A stretch of DNA of 64,000 nucleotides from Bacteroidales bacterium (GTDB lineage Bacteria; Bacteroidota; Bacteroidia; Bacteroidales; F082), in assembly GCA_017428285.1 (NCBI GenBank), contig JAFRRE010000015.1, positions 1 through 64,000 on the forward strand, written 5' to 3'. How positions within the stretch are numbered: position 1 is the stretch's first letter; each line of letters opens with the position of its first letter. The notes beneath the pieces are model-generated. The model saw only the letters and a list, made by a program, of their open reading frames with translations, was not told the origin of the DNA and did not search any database. Both the position numbers and the translations under genes were made by a program. Below are positions 51,494 to 59,756 of this stretch, piece by piece.

Positions 51494-51766
51494 TGATTTG
51501 ATAGCTTTTTTCCAAAAAATCGGGAAGAATAGCACCACATAAAATACTGATAATAAAAAAGATTGGTATATTTTTGCGGCAAATAACATTTCAACTAACA
51601 CCGATGAGTCAAATGGGTATAACCAGACAAAAAAGGAATTGAAAAAATTGAAGATAATATTAAAAACCATATTCCTTTGGTTTGTCGATTGTCTTTCGGC
51701 ATGGGTTAGACGAGGGCTTGTCATTAGAGATTAACGAAAACTGAATAATTATAAATTAAAAGAATC
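51494..51766 (+). promoter_or_regulatory. AT-rich spacer with promoter of 51767 gene
   Basis: A TATTTTTG box (51569-51576) then CGGC gives a ~190-nt leader. A 12-codon reading at 51604 in that leader has no support. Nothing else is seen. Confidence 0.45.
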
Positions 51767-52222
51767 ATGAAGAAAGTATTATTGGTTTTAATTGCAGTTT
51801 TAGGCTTCGCTTTTGCAGCAAATGCCCAAAATGGTGCTATTGGTGTCCGCCTTGGTGGAGGTTCTGCCTTGTATGGCGGCGAAATTTCCTATCAATTACC
51901 AGTAGGTAATAATCGCGTTGAATTCGACCTCGGTTTCAGCGGTAACGAATACGTCAATTTGGCGGGTGTCTATCAGTGGACAGGCCCCATCGCTGGTGAT
52001 TTTGGCTGGTATGCCGGTCCTGGTGCAAATCTCGGTTATTGCATTCACCATGGCTTCGGCATTGCCGTCATTCTACAAGGCGGTATCGAATACAACTTCC
52101 CCTCTATTCCTTTGCAACTAACCTTGGATGCGCGTCCATCGTGGGACTTCATCAAAAGAGAAGGCTGCGTATATAACGGCTTTGGCTGGGGTGTTGCATT
52201 AGGTATTCGTTATAGACTTTAA
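51767..52222 (+). CDS. small outer-membrane beta-barrel protein
   Basis: 151 residues. The signal peptide ends ANAQ (about residue 21). The rest alternates polar and hydrophobic residues in strands (GAIGVRLGGGSALYGGEISYQL; WYAGPGANLGYCIHHGFGIAVILQGGIEYNF) and ends GVALGIRYRL, a typical last strand with a terminal hydrophobic residue. The size suggests an eight-strand barrel like OmpX/OmpW. Function is unknown. Followed by a small gene and two lipoprotein genes on the same strand. Confidence 0.8.
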   Translation: MKKVLLVLIAVLGFAFAANAQNGAIGVRLGGGSALYGGEISYQLPVGNNRVEFDLGFSGNEYVNLAGVYQWTGPIAGDFGWYAGPGANLGYCIHHGFGIAVILQGGIEYNFPSIPLQLTLDARPSWDFIKREGCVYNGFGWGVALGIRYRL

Positions 52223-52258
52223 AACCAAACAAAAACGGGCTTTCCTAATTCCACCACG

Positions 52259-52492
52259 ATGGATCAGTTTAAATCATCTTATCATTTCGAAATCACCACC
52301 TCGGAAAAAACAATGGAAGTGTTCGGAACGGTGATGTCACGAACGCCTGAAGGTGTTGTGCTTGACTTATGGTGTCCAGAAGAGCCTCGTTTGAATCAAA
52401 AGATAACAACAACCATTGACGACATTCCAAAAACAGTAGAAACTTTGCTTCGCAAAAACCTTGAACAAAGTCTAAATTTCACAGAATCATAA
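52259..52492 (+). CDS. small hypothetical protein
   Basis: 77 residues, ATG start, acidic, no signal peptide (MDQFKSSYHFEITTSEKTME; VVLDLWCPEEPRLNQKITTT). No family is recognised. Same strand, 36 bp after the outer-membrane protein gene and 49 bp before the first lipoprotein gene, so likely co-transcribed. Coding is supported only by position and residue pattern. Confidence 0.5.
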   Translation: MDQFKSSYHFEITTSEKTMEVFGTVMSRTPEGVVLDLWCPEEPRLNQKITTTIDDIPKTVETLLRKNLEQSLNFTES

Positions 52493-52541
52493 TTGACTAA
52501 AACCGATGTGCCCGATGGGATAGAACTGGGCTAATTAAGTG

Positions 52542-53312
52542 ATGAAAAAAGGAATCTTATTAGTTATGATGGCATTTCTATTGGCATCATGTGCTTCAAA
52601 CAAAAATATCATACAAGCCCCGAATCAACAAGTTATTAGAATCACAACTGTTCCTGAAGGTGCTAAAGTTCTGTTAAACGGAATGGTGGTGGCATTATCC
52701 ACTCCTGCTGACATTGTTGTACCTTTGGTTTATGAAGAAAATTGGGATGTTATCTCTCTTGTACCACAAACTTTGAGATTTGTGAAAGAGGGCTATGAAA
52801 CGGGAACCTATACTCTCCAAGGACATCAGTTCTATGATGGCAAGAAGCATTTGTATGGGAATAAAAAAAGCGGCTTTCTCATAGAATTTCCCAATACGAT
52901 TAACTATGAATTTGATAAACCAGCCTATATTTTAGACCCTACCATACCGAAAGGAGAAGCCAAGAATGAAGTAAAAAGAGAAAATCCAGGGACAACAGCA
53001 CTTGAAAGAACCATCATTCGTTGGAATTTTGATTCCGACCCACGCGGCGCAAGAGTGTTTTGGAGAGTAGTCTCCAATATTCCTGAATTAGTAAAAAACA
53101 CAAACGAAACTTATCTTGGTTCAACGCCTTATGAAGACACTCGTTCTTTTAATATCCTTGGTTTGACCTACGATAACTCCAGGGATGTACAAATTGAAAT
53201 TAAAGTGGTTCGTGCCGGTTATGTCGACCAAATGAAAAGGTTTAATATCCGTCAAGCCATTGATCAACAAGAAATTAGTTCGTTTTTCTCTTTAATAGAA
53301 GATGAACATTAA
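52542..53312 (+). CDS. lipoprotein with PEGA-like region and shared C-terminal domain
   Basis: 256 residues from the ATG at 52542. Lipobox LLASC (C17). Residues ~30-60 (VIRITTVPEGAKVLLNGMVVALSTPADIVV) are PEGA-like. From RENPGTTALERTIIRWNFDSDPRGARVFWRVVS to DQQEISSFF (about 147-250) the sequence is nearly the same as in the next gene, though the N-terminal parts are unrelated. The shared domain is not recognised. Both proteins are presumably periplasmic-facing or surface lipoproteins that present it. The next start is 1 bp after this stop. Confidence 0.78.
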   Translation: MKKGILLVMMAFLLASCASNKNIIQAPNQQVIRITTVPEGAKVLLNGMVVALSTPADIVVPLVYEENWDVISLVPQTLRFVKEGYETGTYTLQGHQFYDGKKHLYGNKKSGFLIEFPNTINYEFDKPAYILDPTIPKGEAKNEVKRENPGTTALERTIIRWNFDSDPRGARVFWRVVSNIPELVKNTNETYLGSTPYEDTRSFNILGLTYDNSRDVQIEIKVVRAGYVDQMKRFNIRQAIDQQEISSFFSLIEDEH

Positions 53313-53313
53313 A

Positions 53314-54087
53314 ATGAAAGCAATGAAAAAGTTACTAGTGATAAGTTTGGTTTCTTTGATAATGGTATTGTTTTATTCATGTGCTACTATTTTGTCTGGA
53401 ACAAAAGCGAAAGTAACAGTGACAAGTGCGAATGTTGAACGAGCCAATTTAATAGTAGATGGAATGGCTTATAATAATATGACATTTCCAGCGGAAATAA
53501 TGGTAAAAAGAGGATTTAAGCCTTCTATTATCAAAGCAGAAACTTCTGATATGGAGGGTTCAACCACCGTTGAGAAGTCTTTCAATGCAGTATATCTTGG
53601 AAATATATTATTAGGAGGAATCCCTGGTTTTGTTGTTGATGCTGCTAATGGAGCGATGATGAAGCCAAAAAAGGATAAATACTCAATATACTTGTATCCT
53701 AAAGCAAATCAAAATACTAGAAATGAGATTATTGTTGAGAATAAAGAGAAAGTTTCAAGAGATAATCCTGGTGGCACTACATTGGAAAGAACTATTATTC
53801 GTTGGTATTTTGATTCTGAACCTCGTGGAGCAAGAGTGTTTTGGAGAGTTGTTTCCAGTGTTCCAGACGAAGTTAAAAACACTAATGAATTGTATTTAGG
53901 TACAACCCCATATGAAGAAACTCGTTCTTTTAATATTTTAGGTCTAACCTATGAAAACTCCAGAGATATTCAAATTGAAATTAAAATTGTTCGTCCTGGT
54001 TATATTGATCAAATGAAAAGATTTAATGTTCGGCAAGCTATTGATCAACAGGAAATTAGTTCTTTCTTTGATTTAGTGGAAAAATAA
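53314..54087 (+). CDS. lipoprotein paralogue with the same C-terminal domain
   Basis: 257 residues from the ATG at 53314, directly behind the previous stop; an overlapping upstream ATG (53302) is less likely. Lipobox FYSC (C23). The N-terminal part (ATILSGTKAKVTVTSANVERANLIVDG...FPAEIMVKRGFKPS; LGGIPGFVVDAANGAMMKPKKDKYSIYLYP) is that of small PEGA/Trc-like lipoproteins common in Bacteroidota and phages. The C-terminal ~105 residues match the preceding protein closely while the codons differ at many third positions, implying old duplication under selection. More AT-rich than its neighbour. Confidence 0.8.
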   Translation: MKAMKKLLVISLVSLIMVLFYSCATILSGTKAKVTVTSANVERANLIVDGMAYNNMTFPAEIMVKRGFKPSIIKAETSDMEGSTTVEKSFNAVYLGNILLGGIPGFVVDAANGAMMKPKKDKYSIYLYPKANQNTRNEIIVENKEKVSRDNPGGTTLERTIIRWYFDSEPRGARVFWRVVSSVPDEVKNTNELYLGTTPYEETRSFNILGLTYENSRDIQIEIKIVRPGYIDQMKRFNVRQAIDQQEISSFFDLVEK

Positions 54088-54240
54088 TATGGTTTTATGA
54101 GAGTTAACTTGATATTGTGATGTGTTTGATTTTATCAATATTACTAAAAACCCCATAGTATTGCTAAAGCTATCGCATACAAAGAACTCTTGGCATTACA
54201 GCAATTTAGAAGTAAATAAGTAATACGTCTTGATTAATTA

Positions 54241-54270
54241 AAAAAAGGACAGCTTCGGCTGTCTTTTTTT
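54241..54270 (+). terminator. intrinsic terminator with UUCG loop
   Basis: A-run, GGACAGC-TTCG-GCTGTC stem, then seven T. Ends the lipoprotein unit and, read from the other side, also has a U-run. Confidence 0.85.
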
Positions 54271-54332
54271 ACTTTACAAAATTAAAAACAATATTCATTT
54301 TTATTTCTCAAAAGTAAAAAATATAGTAAAAA

Positions 54333-54365
54333 TTTGTTTTTCTAAAGTAAAAAATCGTATCTTTG
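54333..54365 (+). promoter_or_regulatory. promoter of first AAA/DUF4143 gene
   Basis: TTTG (54333-54336), 21-bp spacer, TATCTTTG (54358-54365) then CAGCG. It fixes the ATG at 54387, since a longer reading would begin inside the box. Confidence 0.7.
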
Positions 54366-54386
54366 CAGCGAGAAAAACAGAAAACT

Positions 54387-55580
54387 ATGGATACTTTGTT
54401 CAAAACCTATGGTCGTTTGTTGGCCGACACCGATTTGAGTTTCACTCGATACCTTTACGACAAAATCAACTGGGACAACCGATTGATTGTCATCAAGGGA
54501 GCGAAAGGCGTGGGCAAGACAACCCTGATGCTGCAACACATCAAACGCACTTTTACGGAGGTGGAAAAGGCTTTGTACGCTTCATTAGACCACATTTGGT
54601 TTGCCAACCACACCTTGCTTGAATTGGCGGAATACCACTATACACATGGCGGCACTCACATCTTTTTGGATGAAGTCCACAAATACAAGAACTGGCAGCA
54701 GGAAATCAAGAACATTTATGATTCCTATCCTCATCTTCATATCGTGGTGACAGGCTCATCGATGCTGAAACTGGAAGAGTCGATGACTTCTGACCTTTCG
54801 CGCCGCCACCGTGCCTACACGATGGAAGGTCTTTCTTTCAGGGAATACTTGAAGTTGGAGCAGGTGGCCGACCTTCCCGTGTTGTCATTGGAAACCATAC
54901 TGAACAACCATTTTACCGAGGCTTCGCAAATCACATCAAAAGTAAAGGTGTTGCAACACTTTGAAAAATATTTAGAATCAGGCTATTACCCGTTTTATCG
55001 CGAAGAAGGTGATGGATTCCCAGATAGGCTGCAACAAGTGATAGACACGGTTGTCACCGTTGAAATCCCTGCTGTGAGCAATATTGAATATGATTCCGTT
55101 TATAAGGTCAAACAACTTTTGGCGATCTTGGCCGAACTGAAACCCTATACCTTAAATATATCATCACTTTGCACTACATTACAAGCCTCACGCAACAATG
55201 TATTGAAACTTCTTGACTTGATGGATAAGGCGGCTTTGGTAAGACGACTCTACGCCACCGAAAGCGGAATGAACATGTTGACAAAGCCAGAAAAGATACT
55301 TTTCTACAATACCAACCTCATGTACTGCCTAACCCCTCAAGTCGATTCGGGAACCATGCGCGAAACCTATCTTGCCTCGCAAGTTGGTGTCAATCATAAA
55401 CTTTATATGCCTAACAAAGGCGATTTGGTCGTGGATGGCAAATGGCTCTTCGAAGTGGGCGGAAAAGGAAAAGGTTTCTCGCAAATCAAGGATATCAAAG
55501 ACAGCTTTGTTGTAACCGACAATATGGAAATCGGCCACGGAAACAAGATCCCTTTGTGGCTTTTTGGCTTGTTGTATTGA
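54387..55580 (+). CDS. AAA ATPase with DUF4143-like C-terminus
   Basis: 397 residues from the ATG at 54387. Walker A GAKGVGKTT (38-46), Walker B HIFLDEVHKYKNW, sensor VVTGSSMLKLEESM, and SRRHRAYTMEGLSFREYLKLE, all typical of AAA_14. The C-terminal DUF4143 part keeps its fold (YNTNLMYCL) but GDLVVDGKWLFEVGGKGKG has EVG where the nuclease-like ExK would be. Function is unknown; the family is linked to mobile elements and defence-like islands. Stand-alone cassette with own promoter. Confidence 0.85.
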   Translation: MDTLFKTYGRLLADTDLSFTRYLYDKINWDNRLIVIKGAKGVGKTTLMLQHIKRTFTEVEKALYASLDHIWFANHTLLELAEYHYTHGGTHIFLDEVHKYKNWQQEIKNIYDSYPHLHIVVTGSSMLKLEESMTSDLSRRHRAYTMEGLSFREYLKLEQVADLPVLSLETILNNHFTEASQITSKVKVLQHFEKYLESGYYPFYREEGDGFPDRLQQVIDTVVTVEIPAVSNIEYDSVYKVKQLLAILAELKPYTLNISSLCTTLQASRNNVLKLLDLMDKAALVRRLYATESGMNMLTKPEKILFYNTNLMYCLTPQVDSGTMRETYLASQVGVNHKLYMPNKGDLVVDGKWLFEVGGKGKGFSQIKDIKDSFVVTDNMEIGHGNKIPLWLFGLLY

Positions 55581-55589
55581 TGAAAAGCG

Positions 55590-55597
55590 TATTTTTG
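55590..55597 (+). promoter_or_regulatory. -7 box of beta-helix protein gene
   Basis: TATTTTTG then CCG, 26 bp before the ATG; TTTG at 55563-55566 gives a 23-bp spacer. Confidence 0.55.
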
Positions 55598-55622
55598 CCG
55601 TTAGTTTGAAAAATTCCCAAAA

Positions 55623-57038
55623 ATGAAAAAAGCAACCTTGATTTTAGCCTTGTTTCTCGGACTGGTGTCGATGCTGAATGCCCAATGGACAAGCCCGGGG
55701 AATGGAACGACCTATACCCTGCCAGACTTGGTAAGTGTTTCCAATGGCGCAGTCACCAACAATGGCACCGTGTTTTCGTTTAATAGCGACATCACCATTT
55801 TAGCAAATGATGTATTGAAAATCGACAACCAAGTGACCCGAATTGATGCTGTTGGCGTGTTGATTACCATTAACGGTTCTATGGTTTGCACAAACGCAGC
55901 AAGAGTCGGCATCTATGGATCCATGACGCAACAATTCAGTATGCGCTTCGAAAATGCCACAGATTGTCAACTTAAAACCTTGTATTTCAGCGATGGATGT
56001 GGCATCAAAGTGATTGAATCCGATGTCGACTTTATCGACTGCAAGTTTGTTTATTTTACTTGCGACTATGCCAATGCCGTCATTGACTTCATGAACTGCA
56101 ATCCTACAATTGAAGACTGCTATTTCCTTAGGAACGAAGGTGCGGCCATCAGTTCACCTGCCAATGGACAAGGGTCGCCTAGAATTTTGAATAATGTGCT
56201 GGAGGAAAATGTCACAAGCGACATCAACAGCCCCCAAATCAATCTCGGTCCTGGCGCAGAAGATACCATTTATATCGTTGGAAATGAAATAGATGATGAC
56301 TGGGCAACGCATCGCGTGGGCGGCATCTCTATCGCTGACCTCATGGGTACAGGTGCAACAAAGGTATTGCTGAAAGACAATGTTATCATTAATGGCCGCT
56401 ATGGTTACAACCAGCAAGGCCTGACCATTTCTTCCATCATCGAGCGGAACCAATTTGTCGACAACCATTTTGAAGATAATCCCATGAACGGCGGTAGCGG
56501 CATCAGTATCTATGGTATGGATGGAAATAACAAGGCCGTCATTCGCAACAATGTGATTACAGGAAACTTGTGGGGCATCACCGCCATCAACGCTTTCGAC
56601 ATCGACCTTGGCACCGAAGACGATTGGGGCTACAACCAAATCCACGACAACGGCAACGGCGGCGTGATTTATGACCTATACAACAACTCTACTTGCGACA
56701 TTATGGCCGTTGGCAACAATTGGGGCACTTCCAACAGTCACATAATCGAGGAACATATTGTACACCAAAACGATGACCCGAGCTTGGGTTTGGTCACCTT
56801 TGTTCCTTTTGTCGATGTTGATGGCATGAACGAAGTATCAGCCAAAGCTTTCGAAGTGTGGCCTAATCCCACCCATGGTCGTTTCATGGTGGAAGGCAAA
56901 GGAAAGATGACCATCATGAATGCCCTCGGTCAAATCCTTATCAACCAAGAAATCGACGGCAAAGAAAGCATAGCATTGCCGCAAGGCCTTTATTTTGTGA
57001 AAATAGGTAATACCACACAAAAGGTAATCATTGAATAA
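55623..57038 (+). CDS. secreted right-handed beta-helix protein with T9SS tail
   Basis: 471 residues. The signal peptide ends MLNAQ (about residue 21). Residues ~60-380 are short repeating strands with Asn ladders (VIDFMNCNPTIEDCYFLRNEGAAIS; AVIRNNVITGNLWGITAI), as in pectate-lyase-like or parallel beta-helix proteins. The last ~70 residues (VWPNPTHGRFMVEGKGKMTIMNALGQIL...LPQGLYFVKIG) are a T9SS sorting domain. No polysaccharide-lyase active site can be assigned. Followed by an inverted-repeat unit like that after the LRR gene. Confidence 0.85.
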   Translation: MKKATLILALFLGLVSMLNAQWTSPGNGTTYTLPDLVSVSNGAVTNNGTVFSFNSDITILANDVLKIDNQVTRIDAVGVLITINGSMVCTNAARVGIYGSMTQQFSMRFENATDCQLKTLYFSDGCGIKVIESDVDFIDCKFVYFTCDYANAVIDFMNCNPTIEDCYFLRNEGAAISSPANGQGSPRILNNVLEENVTSDINSPQINLGPGAEDTIYIVGNEIDDDWATHRVGGISIADLMGTGATKVLLKDNVIINGRYGYNQQGLTISSIIERNQFVDNHFEDNPMNGGSGISIYGMDGNNKAVIRNNVITGNLWGITAINAFDIDLGTEDDWGYNQIHDNGNGGVIYDLYNNSTCDIMAVGNNWGTSNSHIIEEHIVHQNDDPSLGLVTFVPFVDVDGMNEVSAKAFEVWPNPTHGRFMVEGKGKMTIMNALGQILINQEIDGKESIALPQGLYFVKIGNTTQKVIIE

Positions 57039-57048
57039 CCATTGTGAT

Positions 57049-57122
57049 TGTAGGGCTGTCGTATTACGGCAGCCGTAACATTGTTTTCTGTTGCGGCTGC
57101 CACGGTGTGACAGCCCTACAAC
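57049..57122. repeat. head-to-head TGTAGGGCTG repeat pair
   Basis: TGTAGGGCTGTC...GGCAGCCGTAACA faces TGTTGCGGCTGCC...GACAGCCCTACA, a ~74-bp nested inverted repeat 10 bp after the beta-helix stop. Same family as 6433-6503. Confidence 0.8.
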
Positions 57123-57153
57123 ACCATTATGATATATTATCAAACAATTTTCC

Positions 57154-57161
57154 TATTTTTG
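57154..57161 (+). promoter_or_regulatory. -7 box of CARF nuclease gene
   Basis: TATTTTTG then TGCCC, 18 bp before the ATG at 57180; rules out an upstream in-frame start at 57129. Confidence 0.55.
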
Positions 57162-57179
57162 TGCCCAAATTATTACACC

Positions 57180-58340
57180 ATGTCCAAAACTATTGTCAAC
57201 ATCATAGATAAAAGCAACCCGATGCCGGCTTATCTCTTCACCAAGGAATACTATGAAGAAGGTGATGAGTTGCTTTTTATTTCCACTGAAGAGGAAGCCA
57301 GTTGCATACAGCTGCTGGCTCAACAACTGAAAGTCGAAGAAACTCTGGTGAAAAGCATTATTGTGAAGCGTTTTGAAGACAAGTTCCTGTATGAACACAT
57401 CTGCCGTACCATCAAGAGCAAACTGAACCCGGAGACACAATATTACCTCAATCTAGCTGGAGGCAACCGTTATATGACTCTTTCGGTGCAGCATGTCTTC
57501 GAGGAGTTCAACACCTTATTTTTCTATACCCAAACCCGTGAGAACTTGATTGTCAAGACCATCTTCGACCATAGCATCTATGATGACGACGATGAGGTGT
57601 TTCCCATCAAGCACCGCATGACACTGAAAGAGTATTTTGGTCTATACGGACTGCAAAGCGATGTGGACCAACCACGCAAACAAGTGAAAGAGATTGCTTT
57701 CTCACAGCATCTGTTTACCATGTTTTCACAAAACATGTTTGGCCGCGGCGATTATCAGGTGATGGAAACACTGCGCGAAAAATACCGCAACTGGAAGTTC
57801 CTCATCATCTCGGAAGTGGAAAACCCGCACAAGGAGTTTATGACACCCATCCCTAACTTGAGCAAGTTCTTGAATTACATTGGTTTTGTTCCAGAAAGAC
57901 CAGGTTCGTTGCAAAGCTATGAAATCGAGTATCTTACGGGAGGTTGGTTTGAGGAATATGTCTACGCTCTGATCAAAGATGTGTTGCAGCCCGATGACAT
58001 TGCGATGGGTGTGCACATTTCCAACGGCATCATCAAGCACAACAATGAGTTAGATGTGTGCTTCATCAAGGCCAACAAACTCTTTGTCATTGAGTGCAAG
58101 ACGGGAGTGACCAGCGAAAGCCTCTTCAATGAGATTGTCTACAAAGTCTGCGCCTTAAAGGAAGTGCTGCTCGGAACCAGCAATTCCTATATCTTCTCCT
58201 TGAAGAAAGACCACAAGGGCAACTGGAAAAAGACCGCCAAATACATGGGCATCACCTTCTGCGACTGGCTCAACCTGACCAAGCCCGAGTTGCTGAAGAA
58301 CATCCTCAAATCAATGGACAAGATTGCCAAGGAGAACTAA
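57180..58340 (+). CDS. Card1/Can2-like CARF-PD-(D/E)XK nuclease (DUF1887 type)
   Basis: 386 residues from the ATG at 57180. The N-terminal Rossmann-like half has YYLNLAGGNRYMTLSV (88-103), the glycine-rich CARF motif that binds cyclic oligoadenylate in this family. The C-terminal nuclease has GGWFEEYVY (E258/E259), NELDVCF (D292) and FVIECKTG (E305-C-K307), a complete PD-(D/E)XK set. Known members are activated by type III CRISPR signalling and cut DNA and/or RNA. No cas10, other cas gene or repeat array is in this window, so it either works with a distant locus or with another signal. Own promoter; lies between two AAA ATPase cassettes. Confidence 0.85.
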   Translation: MSKTIVNIIDKSNPMPAYLFTKEYYEEGDELLFISTEEEASCIQLLAQQLKVEETLVKSIIVKRFEDKFLYEHICRTIKSKLNPETQYYLNLAGGNRYMTLSVQHVFEEFNTLFFYTQTRENLIVKTIFDHSIYDDDDEVFPIKHRMTLKEYFGLYGLQSDVDQPRKQVKEIAFSQHLFTMFSQNMFGRGDYQVMETLREKYRNWKFLIISEVENPHKEFMTPIPNLSKFLNYIGFVPERPGSLQSYEIEYLTGGWFEEYVYALIKDVLQPDDIAMGVHISNGIIKHNNELDVCFIKANKLFVIECKTGVTSESLFNEIVYKVCALKEVLLGTSNSYIFSLKKDHKGNWKKTAKYMGITFCDWLNLTKPELLKNILKSMDKIAKEN

Positions 58341-58437
58341 AAAAGCTTTGGGGAGATTTTTTCCATTGCTTTATATGAATTTTCGATTTACAATACGGAT
58401 TTTTTGAAAAAAGTTTTCATTATCAATCGAAATATTC

Positions 58438-58445
58438 TATTTTTG
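58438..58445 (+). promoter_or_regulatory. -7 box of second AAA/DUF4143 gene
   Basis: TATTTTTG then CGCC, 22 bp before the ATG at 58468. Confidence 0.5.
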
Positions 58446-58467
58446 CGCCATAAACAAACAAAGAATT

Positions 58468-59724
58468 ATGGTAACAAAAGATCTGCTCCGACAGGTAATC
58501 TACGAACAACATGCACTTAACGAACCGTTAGGTGTAAAAAGAAAGATTGTACAAGAACAGGTGTATGCACCTGAAGTGCTTGTGATATCAGGCGTGAGGC
58601 GTTGTGGAAAATCGGTGCTGTTGCAACAAATCAGAGCCGAACAAACGGAACAGGATTATTGCCTTTGTTTTGACGATGACCGTCTCTTGCATTTTGAGGT
58701 TTCCGATTTCCAACTAATGTGTGATGTGTTCGCCGAGGATTTTGGCATACAAAAGACCTTCTATCTGGATGAAGTGCAGTTGATTGAAGGTTGGGAGCAT
58801 TTTGTGGACAGACTGTATAGCCATCACAATAAGGTGTTCATCACAGGGAGCAATGCCCATTTGTTGAGCAAAGAACTTGGCACACTGCTTACAGGTCGAC
58901 ATCTTACCCAAGAGCTTTGGCCTATGTCGTTGACGGAATTCATGGAATTGAGGAATGATACTTGGCAAAAAGAAGACCTTTACACGACTGCCGGAAAAGC
59001 AAAGCTGGTAAATCTCCAAAACGCTTATCTGCGAGAAGGAGGCTTCCCTCAATATCTTCAAACAAAGAATCCACGATATCTGAAAGAATTATACAACGAC
59101 ATCATTTATCGCGACATTGTGGCGCGGCACAAGCTGTCATCCGATCGACAAATACGAGAAATGGCCTACTATCTGGCAAGCAATTTCACGCATCGTTTCA
59201 CATACCTTTCGGTAGCAAAGGCAACAGGAATCAAAAGTTCAGAGACTGTTCAGGACTACATACGATATCTTGAAGAGGCATATCTAGTCGGCGTACTCAC
59301 AAAATACGACTATAAGGTGGGAGAACAACTAAAAAGCCCCAAAAAAATCTATTTTATTGATAATGGCCTTGTCGGACAAATTGGATTTACTTTTAGTGGT
59401 AACATGGGGCCTCGATTGGAAAATGCAGTCTATGTGGAACTTCGCCGACGCGAACAGGAAGCCTTCTATTATCATGACAAACAGGAATGCGACTTCGTTG
59501 TAAGAGAAAATGCGCATATCACCAAAGCTTATCAAGTAACAACCTCTCTTGCCGACGCTGACACAAGACGACGCGAAATCAACGGACTTGTAGCGGCCAT
59601 GGATGCCTTTGACTTGAAAGAAGGGGTCATCATCACGCTGGATGAAACAGAAGAGCTAACTCTTGACAACGGACGGATATATGTTATACCTTTCTACAGA
59701 TGGGTGTTTGAGGAGAATTTATAA
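58468..59724 (+). CDS. AAA ATPase with DUF4143 domain
   Basis: 418 residues. Walker A SGVRRCGKSVL (41-51), Walker B TFYLDEVQLIEGWE, FITGSNAHLLSKELGTLLTGRH and YLREGGFPQYL are AAA_14 hallmarks. DUF4143 follows: LENAVYVELRRRE and FYYHDKQECDFVVREN keep the E and D positions, with KAYQVT in place of the usual IEVK. Function is unknown; it is a full-length relative of the gene at 54387-55580, but the two are not close in sequence. Stand-alone with own promoter. Confidence 0.87.
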   Translation: MVTKDLLRQVIYEQHALNEPLGVKRKIVQEQVYAPEVLVISGVRRCGKSVLLQQIRAEQTEQDYCLCFDDDRLLHFEVSDFQLMCDVFAEDFGIQKTFYLDEVQLIEGWEHFVDRLYSHHNKVFITGSNAHLLSKELGTLLTGRHLTQELWPMSLTEFMELRNDTWQKEDLYTTAGKAKLVNLQNAYLREGGFPQYLQTKNPRYLKELYNDIIYRDIVARHKLSSDRQIREMAYYLASNFTHRFTYLSVAKATGIKSSETVQDYIRYLEEAYLVGVLTKYDYKVGEQLKSPKKIYFIDNGLVGQIGFTFSGNMGPRLENAVYVELRRREQEAFYYHDKQECDFVVRENAHITKAYQVTTSLADADTRRREINGLVAAMDAFDLKEGVIITLDETEELTLDNGRIYVIPFYRWVFEENL

Positions 59725-59756
59725 GTTTAACCTGTAACTATTCAATCATCACAGCA

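Larger units (their letters stand above)
54088..54386 (+). other. spacer with terminator and promoter
   Basis: 299 bp: an AT-rich stretch without gene, the intrinsic terminator at 54241-54270 and the promoter at 54333-54365. Confidence 0.6.

Noticed and set aside
51604..51642. Twelve-codon reading MSQMGITRQKRN in the leader of the outer-membrane protein gene
   Set aside because: No ribosome site or conservation evidence; too short to support.
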